Below, piece by piece: positions 51,499-59,665 of a stretch of 64,000 bases of DNA. The notes below the pieces were generated by a model, which ran no database searches, was not told where the DNA came from, and saw only the letters and a program-made list of their open reading frames with translations. The position numbers were made by a program, and so were the translations under genes. This DNA is from Odoribacter lunatus (lineage in GTDB: Bacteria; Bacteroidota; Bacteroidia; Bacteroidales; Marinifilaceae), in assembly GCF_943193135.1 (NCBI RefSeq), contig NZ_CALPCZ010000002.1, positions 124,001-188,000 on the forward strand, given 5' to 3'. The stretch's first letter is position 1; each line of letters begins with the position of its first letter.

Positions 51499-53994
51499 CT
51501 ATCTTAATAATCCTCCTGTATTTTGTATCGCTTCATCGTCTGGCATTAACCCAATAAGATTACGTGCGATGGGATGAAGTTTTTCGATGGTAGGCTGGTT
51601 ATTGATTTCTTCCAGTCCTTGATTTATTAATTGGCGGGCACGCGAAACATCTTTCCAACGAATCTGCTCAAAACGTTCATTACAATCATGAATTAATCCC
51701 ATACATTGATAAATCATGGTTAAATGAACAAATAAGCTTTTAATTTGCTCTAGCGTTTCATGTCCCATACGAACATTTTGAGTGCGTATTACTTGGTCTG
51801 TTTGTGAGCGTAACTGACTGACGAGTTGAGCTGTCTTTTCATTGCCAAGGTCATTTTGGGCTTTTTCAAGACGCTCAAACTCTTCACGAAGTTCAGTTTC
51901 CAAGCGTTGCCACTCAGTACTTTCATCAAGACTTTCTATTTTCCTAAGAACTTCTTTCAAATGTTGCAGTACGGCTTTCTTTTCTGAACTATTATGGGCT
52001 TCTTCCTTTACCATGTTAAGCTCATCTTGAATCGTTTCTGTTGAAATATTGGCATTTGCTAAGCGATTGATACTTTGTTGCGCTTCTATCAAATGCTTTT
52101 TAATCATATTTTCAGCTTCTTCAATAGATTGTTTTTTATTTGTCTCAAGTTTCTTTTCAACAGTAATATCGGAAGCTAGGAAATGGACTTCTAAAGTCAT
52201 TTGTTCGGAAGTATCAACTTTCAAAGTTACATCTACCGGGCTATTAGCAGGAATAAGGACATCGATATCATCCCCTGTTACGATAACATCTGCAACATAT
52301 TCATACAAAGATACTGAACGCCCTTCTGCACCGGAAAAGTCATCAACTTGATAAATAGGAATAGTAAGTTTATCATCTTCCATACCCGGACGAAGCTGCC
52401 CGGATGTTTTTAAATCATTGATTATTCCGATAGCCGGGACAGGTTTATTTTTCTCTAATCCTTTAGCCATACGGAATACGCCGTATTTTTTTACATCACT
52501 CCATATAGCTATGCCAATATTATAAGGTAAAGGTGCCGCTCCGACTTTAGCCCCTTGAATAATAGTAAATTCCGTAGGAAAGCATGGCAGGATATTCCCT
52601 TTTTCGTCATACGCCATTATGTTGAATGAGTTGGGTTTGGACTCTAAAAGATTTACCTCAATGACATTACCAGTCTTGTCGATTTCAACCTTGCCACTTG
52701 CCCAAGCTTTGTCGCTACGTACTAATTCTAGCCAAACTTTTGGGAATAGTGAATCATCTGCTAATTTAACGCTTGCCCATTCCGTTGTTTCAACGGAAGT
52801 TGCTTCATACCCCAAATCTAAAGTAACCGTTCCGGCTTCAATATTTTCTTCCTCTATCTCTGCATTTATTGTGGAGGCATAGAGTGCGGCACCCGTTGCA
52901 ACGGCTGTCATTGGGTCGATGCTTGTGTCCACATCGGATGTAATCTGCTCTTTCAGCATTTGACGTATTAGCGGGCTATGCGTCGGACCACCGACTAATA
53001 TCAATTTATTAATTTGAGAACCGGATAAATGATTGCGTTGCAATAGATTCTTACAGATATCGACCGCTTTTTGGAAATACGGACGCATCACATCAAAGGC
53101 TTCTTCTTGTGTTACAGCAAGGTCTAACTCTATTTCTTCTCCGTCTTCATCCTCTCCTAATTCTCCGAGATTAGATAAAATATCTTCTTTTTCTTTGAAT
53201 GAAAGCTGATTCTTTACCTCTTCTGCATATGTCTTCATAGCATCTCGCAATACCTCTTTTTTATCTGCATCCGCAATGGTAGAATTGAGATTGTAGTTTT
53301 CCATGAGATAAGGAACTATAATGTTATCCACAATCGCATAGTCAAGATTCTTGCCTCCCAAATAATTATCCCCTTCCGTATCAAAGACCTGCATGATACC
53401 ATCTTCTACTTTTAAAAGTGCGGCATCGAATGTGCCACCACCGAAGTCAAATACCATCCATATTCCATTTTTGTTATTTGTTGTTACTCCGTATGCCATT
53501 GCAGCTGCTATCGGTTCTTGCAAAAGTTCACATCGCTTGAATCCGGCTAATTTAGCAGCTTCGATTGTTGCGGTTTTCTGATTTACAGTGAATTTTGCAG
53601 GTACAGTTATAACAACAGAGGAGAAATTTTCATCCGTTACGAAGGATTTCAGTGTTTTCAAGACTTCTGCAGATAGTTCTTCCGAAGAATAGTCTCTTTC
53701 CATGAAAGAACTGTGATAACGGGTATCTGTTGCCATTGTACGTTTGAATTCTCCGAAAGCGTTACGTTCTCCTCTTCTCCATGTTTTTGTTGCACGACGT
53801 GCGTCTTGTATAATATCGTTCATAGCTCCTTGTCCAACTCTAAGACTTCTTTTTTTAGTAAAAGACACTTTGGACGGCATCGTATCTGCCTGAACATCAC
53901 TTTTGATAATTCTAGGTTCTCCTTTTTCTATCCGGCATATCGCTGAATTCGTTGTTCCGAGGTCAATGCCATAATCTATTTTAATCCGTGCCAT
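51499..53994 (-). CDS. Hsp70 family protein, long form
   Basis: An 831-residue DnaK relative. The nucleotide-binding domain (1-390) is complete, with YGIDLGTTNSAI, VVITVPAKFTVNQKTATIEAAKLAGF, LLQEPIAAAMAYG, FDFGGGTFDAALL near 185 and LILVGGPTHSPLIRQML near 345. An acidic insertion (LGELGEDEDGEEIELDL near 285) is unusual. From 390 to about 625 comes a beta-rich part that does not resemble the DnaK substrate domain closely. The last 200 residues are long charged helices (coiled-coil-like) without the EEVD or DnaK-type tail. Not the housekeeping DnaK. It lies in the operon with J-like and GrpE-like genes, so it probably is the ATPase core of a dedicated machine. Confidence 0.93.
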   Translation of the reverse strand: MARIKIDYGIDLGTTNSAICRIEKGEPRIIKSDVQADTMPSKVSFTKKRSLRVGQGAMNDIIQDARRATKTWRRGERNAFGEFKRTMATDTRYHSSFMERDYSSEELSAEVLKTLKSFVTDENFSSVVITVPAKFTVNQKTATIEAAKLAGFKRCELLQEPIAAAMAYGVTTNNKNGIWMVFDFGGGTFDAALLKVEDGIMQVFDTEGDNYLGGKNLDYAIVDNIIVPYLMENYNLNSTIADADKKEVLRDAMKTYAEEVKNQLSFKEKEDILSNLGELGEDEDGEEIELDLAVTQEEAFDVMRPYFQKAVDICKNLLQRNHLSGSQINKLILVGGPTHSPLIRQMLKEQITSDVDTSIDPMTAVATGAALYASTINAEIEEENIEAGTVTLDLGYEATSVETTEWASVKLADDSLFPKVWLELVRSDKAWASGKVEIDKTGNVIEVNLLESKPNSFNIMAYDEKGNILPCFPTEFTIIQGAKVGAAPLPYNIGIAIWSDVKKYGVFRMAKGLEKNKPVPAIGIINDLKTSGQLRPGMEDDKLTIPIYQVDDFSGAEGRSVSLYEYVADVIVTGDDIDVLIPANSPVDVTLKVDTSEQMTLEVHFLASDITVEKKLETNKKQSIEEAENMIKKHLIEAQQSINRLANANISTETIQDELNMVKEEAHNSSEKKAVLQHLKEVLRKIESLDESTEWQRLETELREEFERLEKAQNDLGNEKTAQLVSQLRSQTDQVIRTQNVRMGHETLEQIKSLFVHLTMIYQCMGLIHDCNERFEQIRWKDVSRARQLINQGLEEINNQPTIEKLHPIARNLIGLMPDDEAIQNTGGLLR

Positions 53995-54006
53995 AATTAT
54001 TTTAAT

Positions 54007-54966
54007 TTAAATGTTTTGACTTACTGTAATCTGAGCTGCTTGTATCATTTGCCCATTGTAATTTATCTGAGGTTTTATGATTCCCGTTATTATTTGTGAT
54101 CCAAACGGAAGTTTTTCATCTGGAATAAAATTTGCAACAACTTTCATTCCTATATTATAGGTTTTCCCAAGCATATCTGTAATCTCATAACCGTTGGCGT
54201 TAAAATTATCTTTAATTCGTTGAACAGCTTTTGTCAATTGCTTGTACCCTTTGACTGTAGCATCCATGTGAGATAGATTCATTTCAATCCGTACAATTTC
54301 ATCCGCAACCTTTAGTGCTAATGAGTGGTCTTGCGTTGTTGTATTTGATTGTTTTTCTGTCATCTGCTTTTCAATCAATTCAAGTAATTTATTATCTAAT
54401 CCAATAGATTCTTCTTGCATTTTTGCTTGGACAGTTTGCAGCATATCTTGAGTCTTACGCACTTCATCAATAGAGGATGCTCCAGTTTTTATTCGCCTTG
54501 CTAAGTGATAAGAAATGATAAAAATTATCGTCAGGGTAATAATTATTATAGCACTTCCCCAAACGGTACGATTCGTCAGTCGAGTATGATTAAAGGTTAC
54601 GAAATCATTCGTGAGCTTTATTTGTTTATTGAAACTTTCCTTGTCGGAAGCCAATAAATCGTACAATCTTTTACATTCGGTTTGTAAATTTTCGATAGAA
54701 CTACGAAGTGTATCATTCTTTTTTGATAGAAGTTGTAAGTTTCGGTTATTCCTGTTTGTTTCTTGTGATAATTTATGGACAGTATTTTCAATATTAATTT
54801 GTTTGTGGCATAAACTATCTATAACGAAGTAGAGGGAATCATGAGCTTGTAGCAAAGCTTGTGAATTTTTCGGAGAAAAATTCTCATTAAGACTTGCTTG
54901 CGCCATTGATAATTGTTTTCCTAAAACTATCAGTGAAATTAATAAAACAAAATATCTTGCTATCAT
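54007..54966 (-). CDS. Membrane protein with coiled coil and GrpE-like C-terminal domain
   Basis: A 319-residue protein. Residues 1-24 form a signal-like segment, 30-130 a helical, probably periplasmic coiled coil, and 136-155 a transmembrane helix (SAIIIITLTIIFIISYHLA). Residues 160-245 form a second coiled coil, and 246-319 a small beta domain reading GYEITDMLGKTYNIGMKVV...SQIITGIIKPQINYNGQMIQAAQITVSQN. The long helix followed by a beta domain with an ID-x-x-G start and an A-x-I-x-V-x-Q end parallels GrpE. I therefore propose a membrane-bound nucleotide-exchange factor for the neighbouring Hsp70. This is pattern recognition, not proof. 12 bases before the Hsp70 gene. Confidence 0.65.
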   Translation of the reverse strand: MIARYFVLLISLIVLGKQLSMAQASLNENFSPKNSQALLQAHDSLYFVIDSLCHKQINIENTVHKLSQETNRNNRNLQLLSKKNDTLRSSIENLQTECKRLYDLLASDKESFNKQIKLTNDFVTFNHTRLTNRTVWGSAIIIITLTIIFIISYHLARRIKTGASSIDEVRKTQDMLQTVQAKMQEESIGLDNKLLELIEKQMTEKQSNTTTQDHSLALKVADEIVRIEMNLSHMDATVKGYKQLTKAVQRIKDNFNANGYEITDMLGKTYNIGMKVVANFIPDEKLPFGSQIITGIIKPQINYNGQMIQAAQITVSQNI

Positions 54967-54983
54967 ATAATTAAATTTAAATA

Positions 54984-55751
54984 TTACATATCAAATAAAG
55001 GGATCCCTTCATATTTGTCATACGAATTACCATATTCACTACCTAATATTATTCCAAACATTGTTAAAAGAATTGCCATAAATTCTTCTAAACACGAAAC
55101 AGGTTTATTTGTATTGTCATTCAAAATGAGAGAAGTGTAGCCCATCATGTCCCGATGATCTGTTATTACATAATCCTTTTTTAAAAGAAATTCATGCTGA
55201 GGTTTAAGATTGACAATTGCTTCAGGCAACTCTTCATAGTTGTCATAATCATATTTACCTAATCCGGTAGATATTTCTTTTTGTGAACAATTTTGTTCTT
55301 TGTTCATTTCAGAAAAGAAATAATTTTTTAAAGTTTTGACAGACGGTGAATTATATATAAATAAATATTTTGCTTTTATTCCCATACTATGAAGTAAAGA
55401 GAAGTCTTTAAGAGTTTTATGAAACTGCTTTTCTCCAATAGTTGTTTTTACTTCGATGACTGCAATAACAGAGTTTACTGGAAGCACGACCAAAGATTCT
55501 GTTTTAAACAACGGAGCAAAATTTAGACTATCATATATAATTATATCACATTGAGAAGAACATGACTCTCCATTTGTAATAAACCCCTGTGATATACTCG
55601 CCTTTTGAGGTAACAGCATCTTTAATGAATCACGTAATAGATCTTCCGCAAACATTCCTATTGTCAAATTATGCTTTATATTAAATTGGCTAATTTGCAA
55701 TAATTTATTGTATAGTTCCTCAGCTCGTAGTCGGTAAAATTCTGTTTTCAT
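54984..55751 (-). CDS. DUF6602 protein, PD-(D/E)XK nuclease-like
   Basis: A 255-residue protein with a restriction-endonuclease-like core: helix with E36 (MFAEDLLRDSLKMLLP), QGFITN strand, D69 in QCDIIIYD, and E100-x-K102 in AVIEVKTTIG. This E...D...ExK order is the PD-(D/E)XK active site and fits DUF6602, found in several defence contexts. The C-terminal half (EFLLKKDYVITDHRD, CLEEFMAILLTMFGIILGS) may be a partner-binding region. Its ATG overlaps the stop of the upstream J-like gene by 4 bases (ATGA), so they are translated together. Activity on DNA is inferred only. Confidence 0.75.
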   Translation of the reverse strand: MKTEFYRLRAEELYNKLLQISQFNIKHNLTIGMFAEDLLRDSLKMLLPQKASISQGFITNGESCSSQCDIIIYDSLNFAPLFKTESLVVLPVNSVIAVIEVKTTIGEKQFHKTLKDFSLLHSMGIKAKYLFIYNSPSVKTLKNYFFSEMNKEQNCSQKEISTGLGKYDYDNYEELPEAIVNLKPQHEFLLKKDYVITDHRDMMGYTSLILNDNTNKPVSCLEEFMAILLTMFGIILGSEYGNSYDKYEGIPLFDM

Positions 55752-57820
55752 TTCTTATTTTCATCATCTAACGAATAACTTATAATCGAGAGTAATACCA
55801 AGACAGCGATAATAATGGCAAGAATTATTGACCATTCTAAAGTTATAAATACTGCAATAATTATACTTGGAATCAAAATACCAAGTATCCACATCAATAT
55901 GACTTTATGTTCTTTTTTTATAATATCTGTTGCTTCTGATACATGTTTCCCATTAGGATATTCACGGATATAATTCTTTAATTTTTTGATTGATTTGTAA
56001 TATTCAAAGAGCAGACGATCAAAATCATTTTTAATGTCATTGATGAACCAACCATTAGGGTATGTTTTCATATACATTTTACATCCTGCAATATTTTTCT
56101 TGTGTTCGTTGTATAATTCATATTCATGTTGAGATGTGCTTTCAAATTGTTTTACTTGTTCAACGAATTTTCCATTAGGGAATTTTTCGAGGTAATGCTT
56201 ATAACTATTTGCATAACATTTTTTTCTTTGGAAGTCTTCCTTGCATTCATTAAAATAATCTTCTTCTATCTTGAGATTTATAAATTCCTCCATACGATAT
56301 CCCGACATAAAATTTTCAGTGAGTGTTGCATAAGGGTGGGATCGGGATCTGAAAGTAGGCTTCCCCCCAAGGTCTTCTAATCTATTCCCTAAACCCAACC
56401 GGTCAATGGGATTTTCGCTTATATCAAACTTATACCCATTATAAGGGAAATGATTGTCGAGTTGTGCAATAAACTTTTCAATGTTTTTTTTATTGGGTTT
56501 AAATCTTTTATTGGTAAAGTCGTTAGAAGTATTTAATTCTTCTATATTTAGAATTATATTCCATGAGGGACGCAACATCAGCATTAATTCACGTAAAGTG
56601 TTTTCCTTATTAATTTCAAAGTTAGATGCCAATGTTTCATTTACTTGTTCATTATATTTTTTTATGACAAAACTTAATAATATATTGGCGATAGAAGTAG
56701 AGATCTCTATATAAAACTGATTATTAGCACCTAGCTTACTTTTTATGGAAATAAGGTATGGCTCACAACCAAAGAGAAAATTTTTAGCTCCGTTGAAATG
56801 ATAATTTTCATTATAAAATTCTTCCACTAATTTATTGACTGCTCTATTTTCTGCAAAAACCTCAACGGGTGGGAGTTCATCAATAATTTTTTGCAAAATA
56901 TCCATATTCTCTTTACAGCGGTCTTTGGCCATTTTTCCTACAACAATAGATAAAGCGTAGGCGTGTAATTTCATTGCTTTAGAGGCTGCGTCCAATGCTT
57001 CAGAATCGTTATAATAATCAATACCACATTGTAAGATTTCTAAACCAAGTTTGTCGGCAATCATTTGATATTGTAGATTACTTTCTGTTAGCAAACTACG
57101 GAGTTGAGAGAGCGATGATTTTGTATCATTCATTAGATTGATACCGGCGATAAAACGTGCTTTTATTCCTTTGCCTTTAGAAGACTTTGCAGTATCAATT
57201 GCCGATTGCAATGTTTCGATTATGGGTGTTATTGACTTATTTTTAAGATATTGTTTCCAATTATCACAAAGTGAATAGGAAAAAACCTGTACACCTATTG
57301 CCGAATAAAACTCATCCAAGAAACAATATCCTAATTCTTCAGTACTTGCCGTGTGATTTTCTCCTAGAACAACATTTACAAAATCGGTAGAATGAGCACT
57401 ATAGAGTTTTTCTGCATAAATAAGAGCTTCATTATATTTACTCTGTATTAATGCGCATACGATGCGGTTTTGCAAGGATGAAACATTTTCTTTCTTTTCC
57501 CAAATTGATATCGCATTTTCAATATTCCCTGCAAACAAATGATTCATGGCAATATCATCCATAGGTGTTATTTTGATAAACCAAAATTGTGCATATCGAA
57601 GTTGCTCATTAGGCAGAGTTAATTTTGCCTCAGCTTTAGCTACCGCATCAGTGGTTCGATTAATTGCAGGTAGTAATTGTGGTAAATCTAATTGAAATGA
57701 TATGGTTTTTCCCACCTTAAGAAAGGCTTTCAACCGATTGTTATTTGCTATACGCTCTTTTGTAGATGAATTCGAATATATGCCTAAAAGACGATAGGGA
57801 TTTATTTGAATGATATCCAT
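55748..57820 (-). CDS. Variant J-domain / TPR-like membrane protein, first gene of the Hsp70 operon
   Basis: A 690-residue protein. It starts with NPYRLLGIYSNSSTKERIANNNRLKAFLKVGK, resembling J-domain helix I but without an HPD motif. A conserved block follows (LTLPNEQLRYAQFWFIKITPMDDIAMNHLFAGNIENAISIWEKK), then TPR-like helices through about 400. Near 540-640 are three repeats built on (Y/F)PNG (KFPNGKFVEQVKQFE, TYPNGWFINDIK, EYPNGKHVSEATD), as seen in BamD-like helical repeats. Two membrane helices close the protein (about 638-658 and 662-684). It probably brings Hsp70 to the membrane. A weak promoter box (TACCTTTA) overlaps 57837-57844. Confidence 0.75.
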   Translation of the reverse strand: MDIIQINPYRLLGIYSNSSTKERIANNNRLKAFLKVGKTISFQLDLPQLLPAINRTTDAVAKAEAKLTLPNEQLRYAQFWFIKITPMDDIAMNHLFAGNIENAISIWEKKENVSSLQNRIVCALIQSKYNEALIYAEKLYSAHSTDFVNVVLGENHTASTEELGYCFLDEFYSAIGVQVFSYSLCDNWKQYLKNKSITPIIETLQSAIDTAKSSKGKGIKARFIAGINLMNDTKSSLSQLRSLLTESNLQYQMIADKLGLEILQCGIDYYNDSEALDAASKAMKLHAYALSIVVGKMAKDRCKENMDILQKIIDELPPVEVFAENRAVNKLVEEFYNENYHFNGAKNFLFGCEPYLISIKSKLGANNQFYIEISTSIANILLSFVIKKYNEQVNETLASNFEINKENTLRELMLMLRPSWNIILNIEELNTSNDFTNKRFKPNKKNIEKFIAQLDNHFPYNGYKFDISENPIDRLGLGNRLEDLGGKPTFRSRSHPYATLTENFMSGYRMEEFINLKIEEDYFNECKEDFQRKKCYANSYKHYLEKFPNGKFVEQVKQFESTSQHEYELYNEHKKNIAGCKMYMKTYPNGWFINDIKNDFDRLLFEYYKSIKKLKNYIREYPNGKHVSEATDIIKKEHKVILMWILGILIPSIIIAVFITLEWSIILAIIIAVLVLLSIISYSLDDENKK

Positions 57821-57836
57821 TTGTCGACTTATAACT

Positions 57837-57844
57837 TAAAGGTA
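57837..57844 (-). promoter_or_regulatory. Possible -7 box of the Hsp70 operon
   Basis: Minus-strand TACCTTTA differs from TAnnTTTG only at the last base and lies 17 bases before the first ATG of the six-gene operon. Confidence 0.35.
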
Positions 57845-58373
57845 GTAGTTGTCAGCCGACTCCATTGCTGCCAAATTTTTTAGTAAATAAAACCATACAC
57901 AAAAAACGTGGAGCCGTTCTGTCGCCCGTTCCACATTCTAAAGGCTCTCGCATTGCCCTGTCCGTCGAAACGAGCAACGTTGAAAGCCCCACGCCGATGT
58001 CATTTATATTATTTATATATATAACATCCCATGAGACGTTTCCGCTGCTTTGTTTTTGACGAACAATTAGAATTTGCGAGATTCTTAGAATGTCAAAACA
58101 AAAGCGTTCAGTAAACGCCTTTATGTATAGCATCCCACCCATCCGACTCATTGGCATGATACCGGCGTGAGGGATGTTGCAAAATTAATAAATTTTATTA
58201 GAATTCTTCTAATATTCTCCGAGGAAACAAGGGAGCATCCCTATATCAAGTCTATATGACACCTATATCACGCCTATCTGCGGATAGGCATGATATAGGC
58301 ATGATACACTTTTGATATGTATATAATATGCAGATACTCCTAAGAAAGTCAATGATATTTAGCTGAAAAGATT
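57845..58373. other. Non-coding segment between the Hsp70 operon and fic, possible mobile-element scar
   Basis: No convincing gene. A left part (57850-58170) is of higher G+C than the operon and carries short overlapping open frames on both strands without ribosome sites or family resemblance. The right part (58180-58373) is AT-rich with iterated CTATATCA/TGATATAG words and a 17-bp inverted repeat (separate entry). The change of composition at about 58170 and the repeats suggest a junction of acquired DNA. Confidence 0.35.
58262..58299. repeat. 17-bp imperfect inverted repeat with iterated half-sites
   Basis: Arms 58262-58278 and 58283-58299 match except for one G-T position, with a 4-nt loop. 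The word CTATATCA appears at 58251 and 58263, CTATATGA at 58252-region, and GGCATGATA is repeated at 58287 and 58298. Could be a binding array, a recombination site or the 3' structure of the fic transcript (its stop is about 75 bases away). Confidence 0.55.
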
Positions 58374-59486
58374 TTATGGCAGTATATAATTAGTGCTTCT
58401 GCCGCCTTCTCTGCTGTCGCGGAGCATGCCTTTGGATATAAGGTCGTTGATGTCTCGCAGAGCGGTGTCTTGGGAGCATTTGCAAATCTTTGCCCATTTG
58501 GAGGAGGTCAGTTTCCCGTCGAATCCGTCCCAAAGGCGGTTGATGATTTTACGTTGGCGTTCATTGACCGGCACGTCGTGAAACTGCTCCCAATAAGTTG
58601 CCTTTTGCAACGTGTGCTTTATGGTATCGTTGGTTCGGAGAATTGTTTTTTCCAGACAATCAAGAAACCACAACAGCCATTCGGTTATATCCATGCTTCC
58701 TTTTTGGGTGCGTTCCAGAATATCGTAATACGATTTCTTGTTTCGGTTGATTTCTGCCGACATGCTATAAAATCGGGTGTTGTTGTCATCCATTTGGGCA
58801 AGGAACATATCGGTGAGGGTACGTCCCAGACGACCGTTTCCATCGTCAAAAGGATGAATTGTCACAAACCACAAATGGGCAATTGCAGCTTTGATGAATG
58901 GCAACTGAGGGCTGTTATTGCACCATTGGATGAAACGGGTCATTTCTTTCGGCACGACACTTGAAGGCGGTGCCTCGTAGTGCACCTTTTCGTGTCCGAG
59001 AGCGCCGGACACGACTTGCATGGGCTCATCGCCTTTGCGCCAGTCGCCGATTGTAATCTTGTACATTCCGCTGTGTCCTGTCGGGAATAGCGCACAATGC
59101 CACCTTAACAAGCGTTCATCTGTAAGAGGTTCGCCAGAATGCGCCGTTGCGTCAAGTATGACATCGACAAGTCCTTCTACATAGTGATTCTCAACAAAAT
59201 GTCCGTCTGTATCGATGCCGAGCTTTCGGGCAATGGAACTGCGCACTGAATCGGCATGAAGCATTATGCCCTCGATTTCGGAAGAGTTCAGCAGTTCTTC
59301 GGTAAGGGCTTTCAGTTGTGTCTCGCTCTTGTCGTTAAAACCGAGCATAGACATCTGTCCCGTTAGTTGTCCGTGCAAATGGCTCAAGCGGGTGAGCGGT
59401 GCAAGCAATTTATCCGAATCCCATTGAAAATTCGGCCAATCGGGGCGTTGCCATATATAAATGGTATGTTGGTTAGATGGTTTCAT
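58374..59486 (-). CDS. Fic-domain protein adenylyltransferase (DUF4172-Fic)
   Basis: Fic enzymes transfer AMP to hydroxyl side chains of target proteins. From the ATG at 59486 the protein has 370 residues. The N-terminal DUF4172 part carries SSEIEG near residue 72, matching the (S/T)xxxE(G/N) inhibitory helix of class II Fic proteins. The Fic core has the complete catalytic motif HPFDDGNGRLGR near 216. The C-terminus is a winged-helix-like segment (KICKCSQDTALRDINDLISKGML) that may bind DNA, hence possible autoregulation at the adjacent palindrome. The frame extends 16 codons upstream into the promoter box and is rejected. The ATG lies almost at the predicted transcription start, so the mRNA may be leaderless. 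Confidence 0.92.
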   Translation of the reverse strand: MKPSNQHTIYIWQRPDWPNFQWDSDKLLAPLTRLSHLHGQLTGQMSMLGFNDKSETQLKALTEELLNSSEIEGIMLHADSVRSSIARKLGIDTDGHFVENHYVEGLVDVILDATAHSGEPLTDERLLRWHCALFPTGHSGMYKITIGDWRKGDEPMQVVSGALGHEKVHYEAPPSSVVPKEMTRFIQWCNNSPQLPFIKAAIAHLWFVTIHPFDDGNGRLGRTLTDMFLAQMDDNNTRFYSMSAEINRNKKSYYDILERTQKGSMDITEWLLWFLDCLEKTILRTNDTIKHTLQKATYWEQFHDVPVNERQRKIINRLWDGFDGKLTSSKWAKICKCSQDTALRDINDLISKGMLRDSREGGRSTNYILP

Positions 59487-59490
59487 ACAA

Positions 59491-59498
59491 CAAAGATA
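59491..59498 (-). promoter_or_regulatory. -7 box of fic
   Basis: Minus-strand TATCTTTG, an exact match, five bases before the chosen ATG, implying an extremely short leader. Confidence 0.55.
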
Positions 59499-59523
59499 AT
59501 ATTTTGCGGTGATTATTGGGTGT

Positions 59524-59547
59524 ATTCTCCGCAAATTTGCGGAGAAT
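59524..59547. promoter_or_regulatory. Perfect 24-bp palindrome upstream of fic, probable operator
   Basis: Twelve-base half-site ATTCTCCGCAAA at 59524-59535 is mirrored exactly at 59536-59547, centred about 50 bases upstream of the fic start and about 40 bases upstream of its -7 box. There is no loop, which fits a dimeric repressor site, not an RNA hairpin. The Fic protein itself has a C-terminal winged-helix-like segment. Confidence 0.7.
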
Positions 59548-59623
59548 AAGGTTGTTTTTCACCGCATCGGGGAGGTATGGTGATGAAAGAAAGGGGAAAA
59601 TAAGGTTCGGAAGGATGGATAAA

Positions 59624-59653
59624 AAAAGAGTGTGCCGTTTGGCACACTCTTTT
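59624..59653 (-). terminator. Terminator after pfp
   Basis: Thirteen-base perfect arms (59624-59636, 59641-59653), 4-nt loop, seven Ts on the minus strand, 12 bases past the stop. Confidence 0.9.
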
Positions 59654-59665
59654 GGGTTTTTCAGC

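Noticed and set aside
57852-58157. 101-codon frame on the minus strand (and an overlapping plus-strand frame)
   Set aside because: No family resemblance, no ribosome site, overlapping open frames on both strands; treated as non-coding.
58201-58300. CRISPR array
   Set aside because: The repeated words are short, irregularly spaced and partly inverted; there are no spacers and no cas genes in the window.
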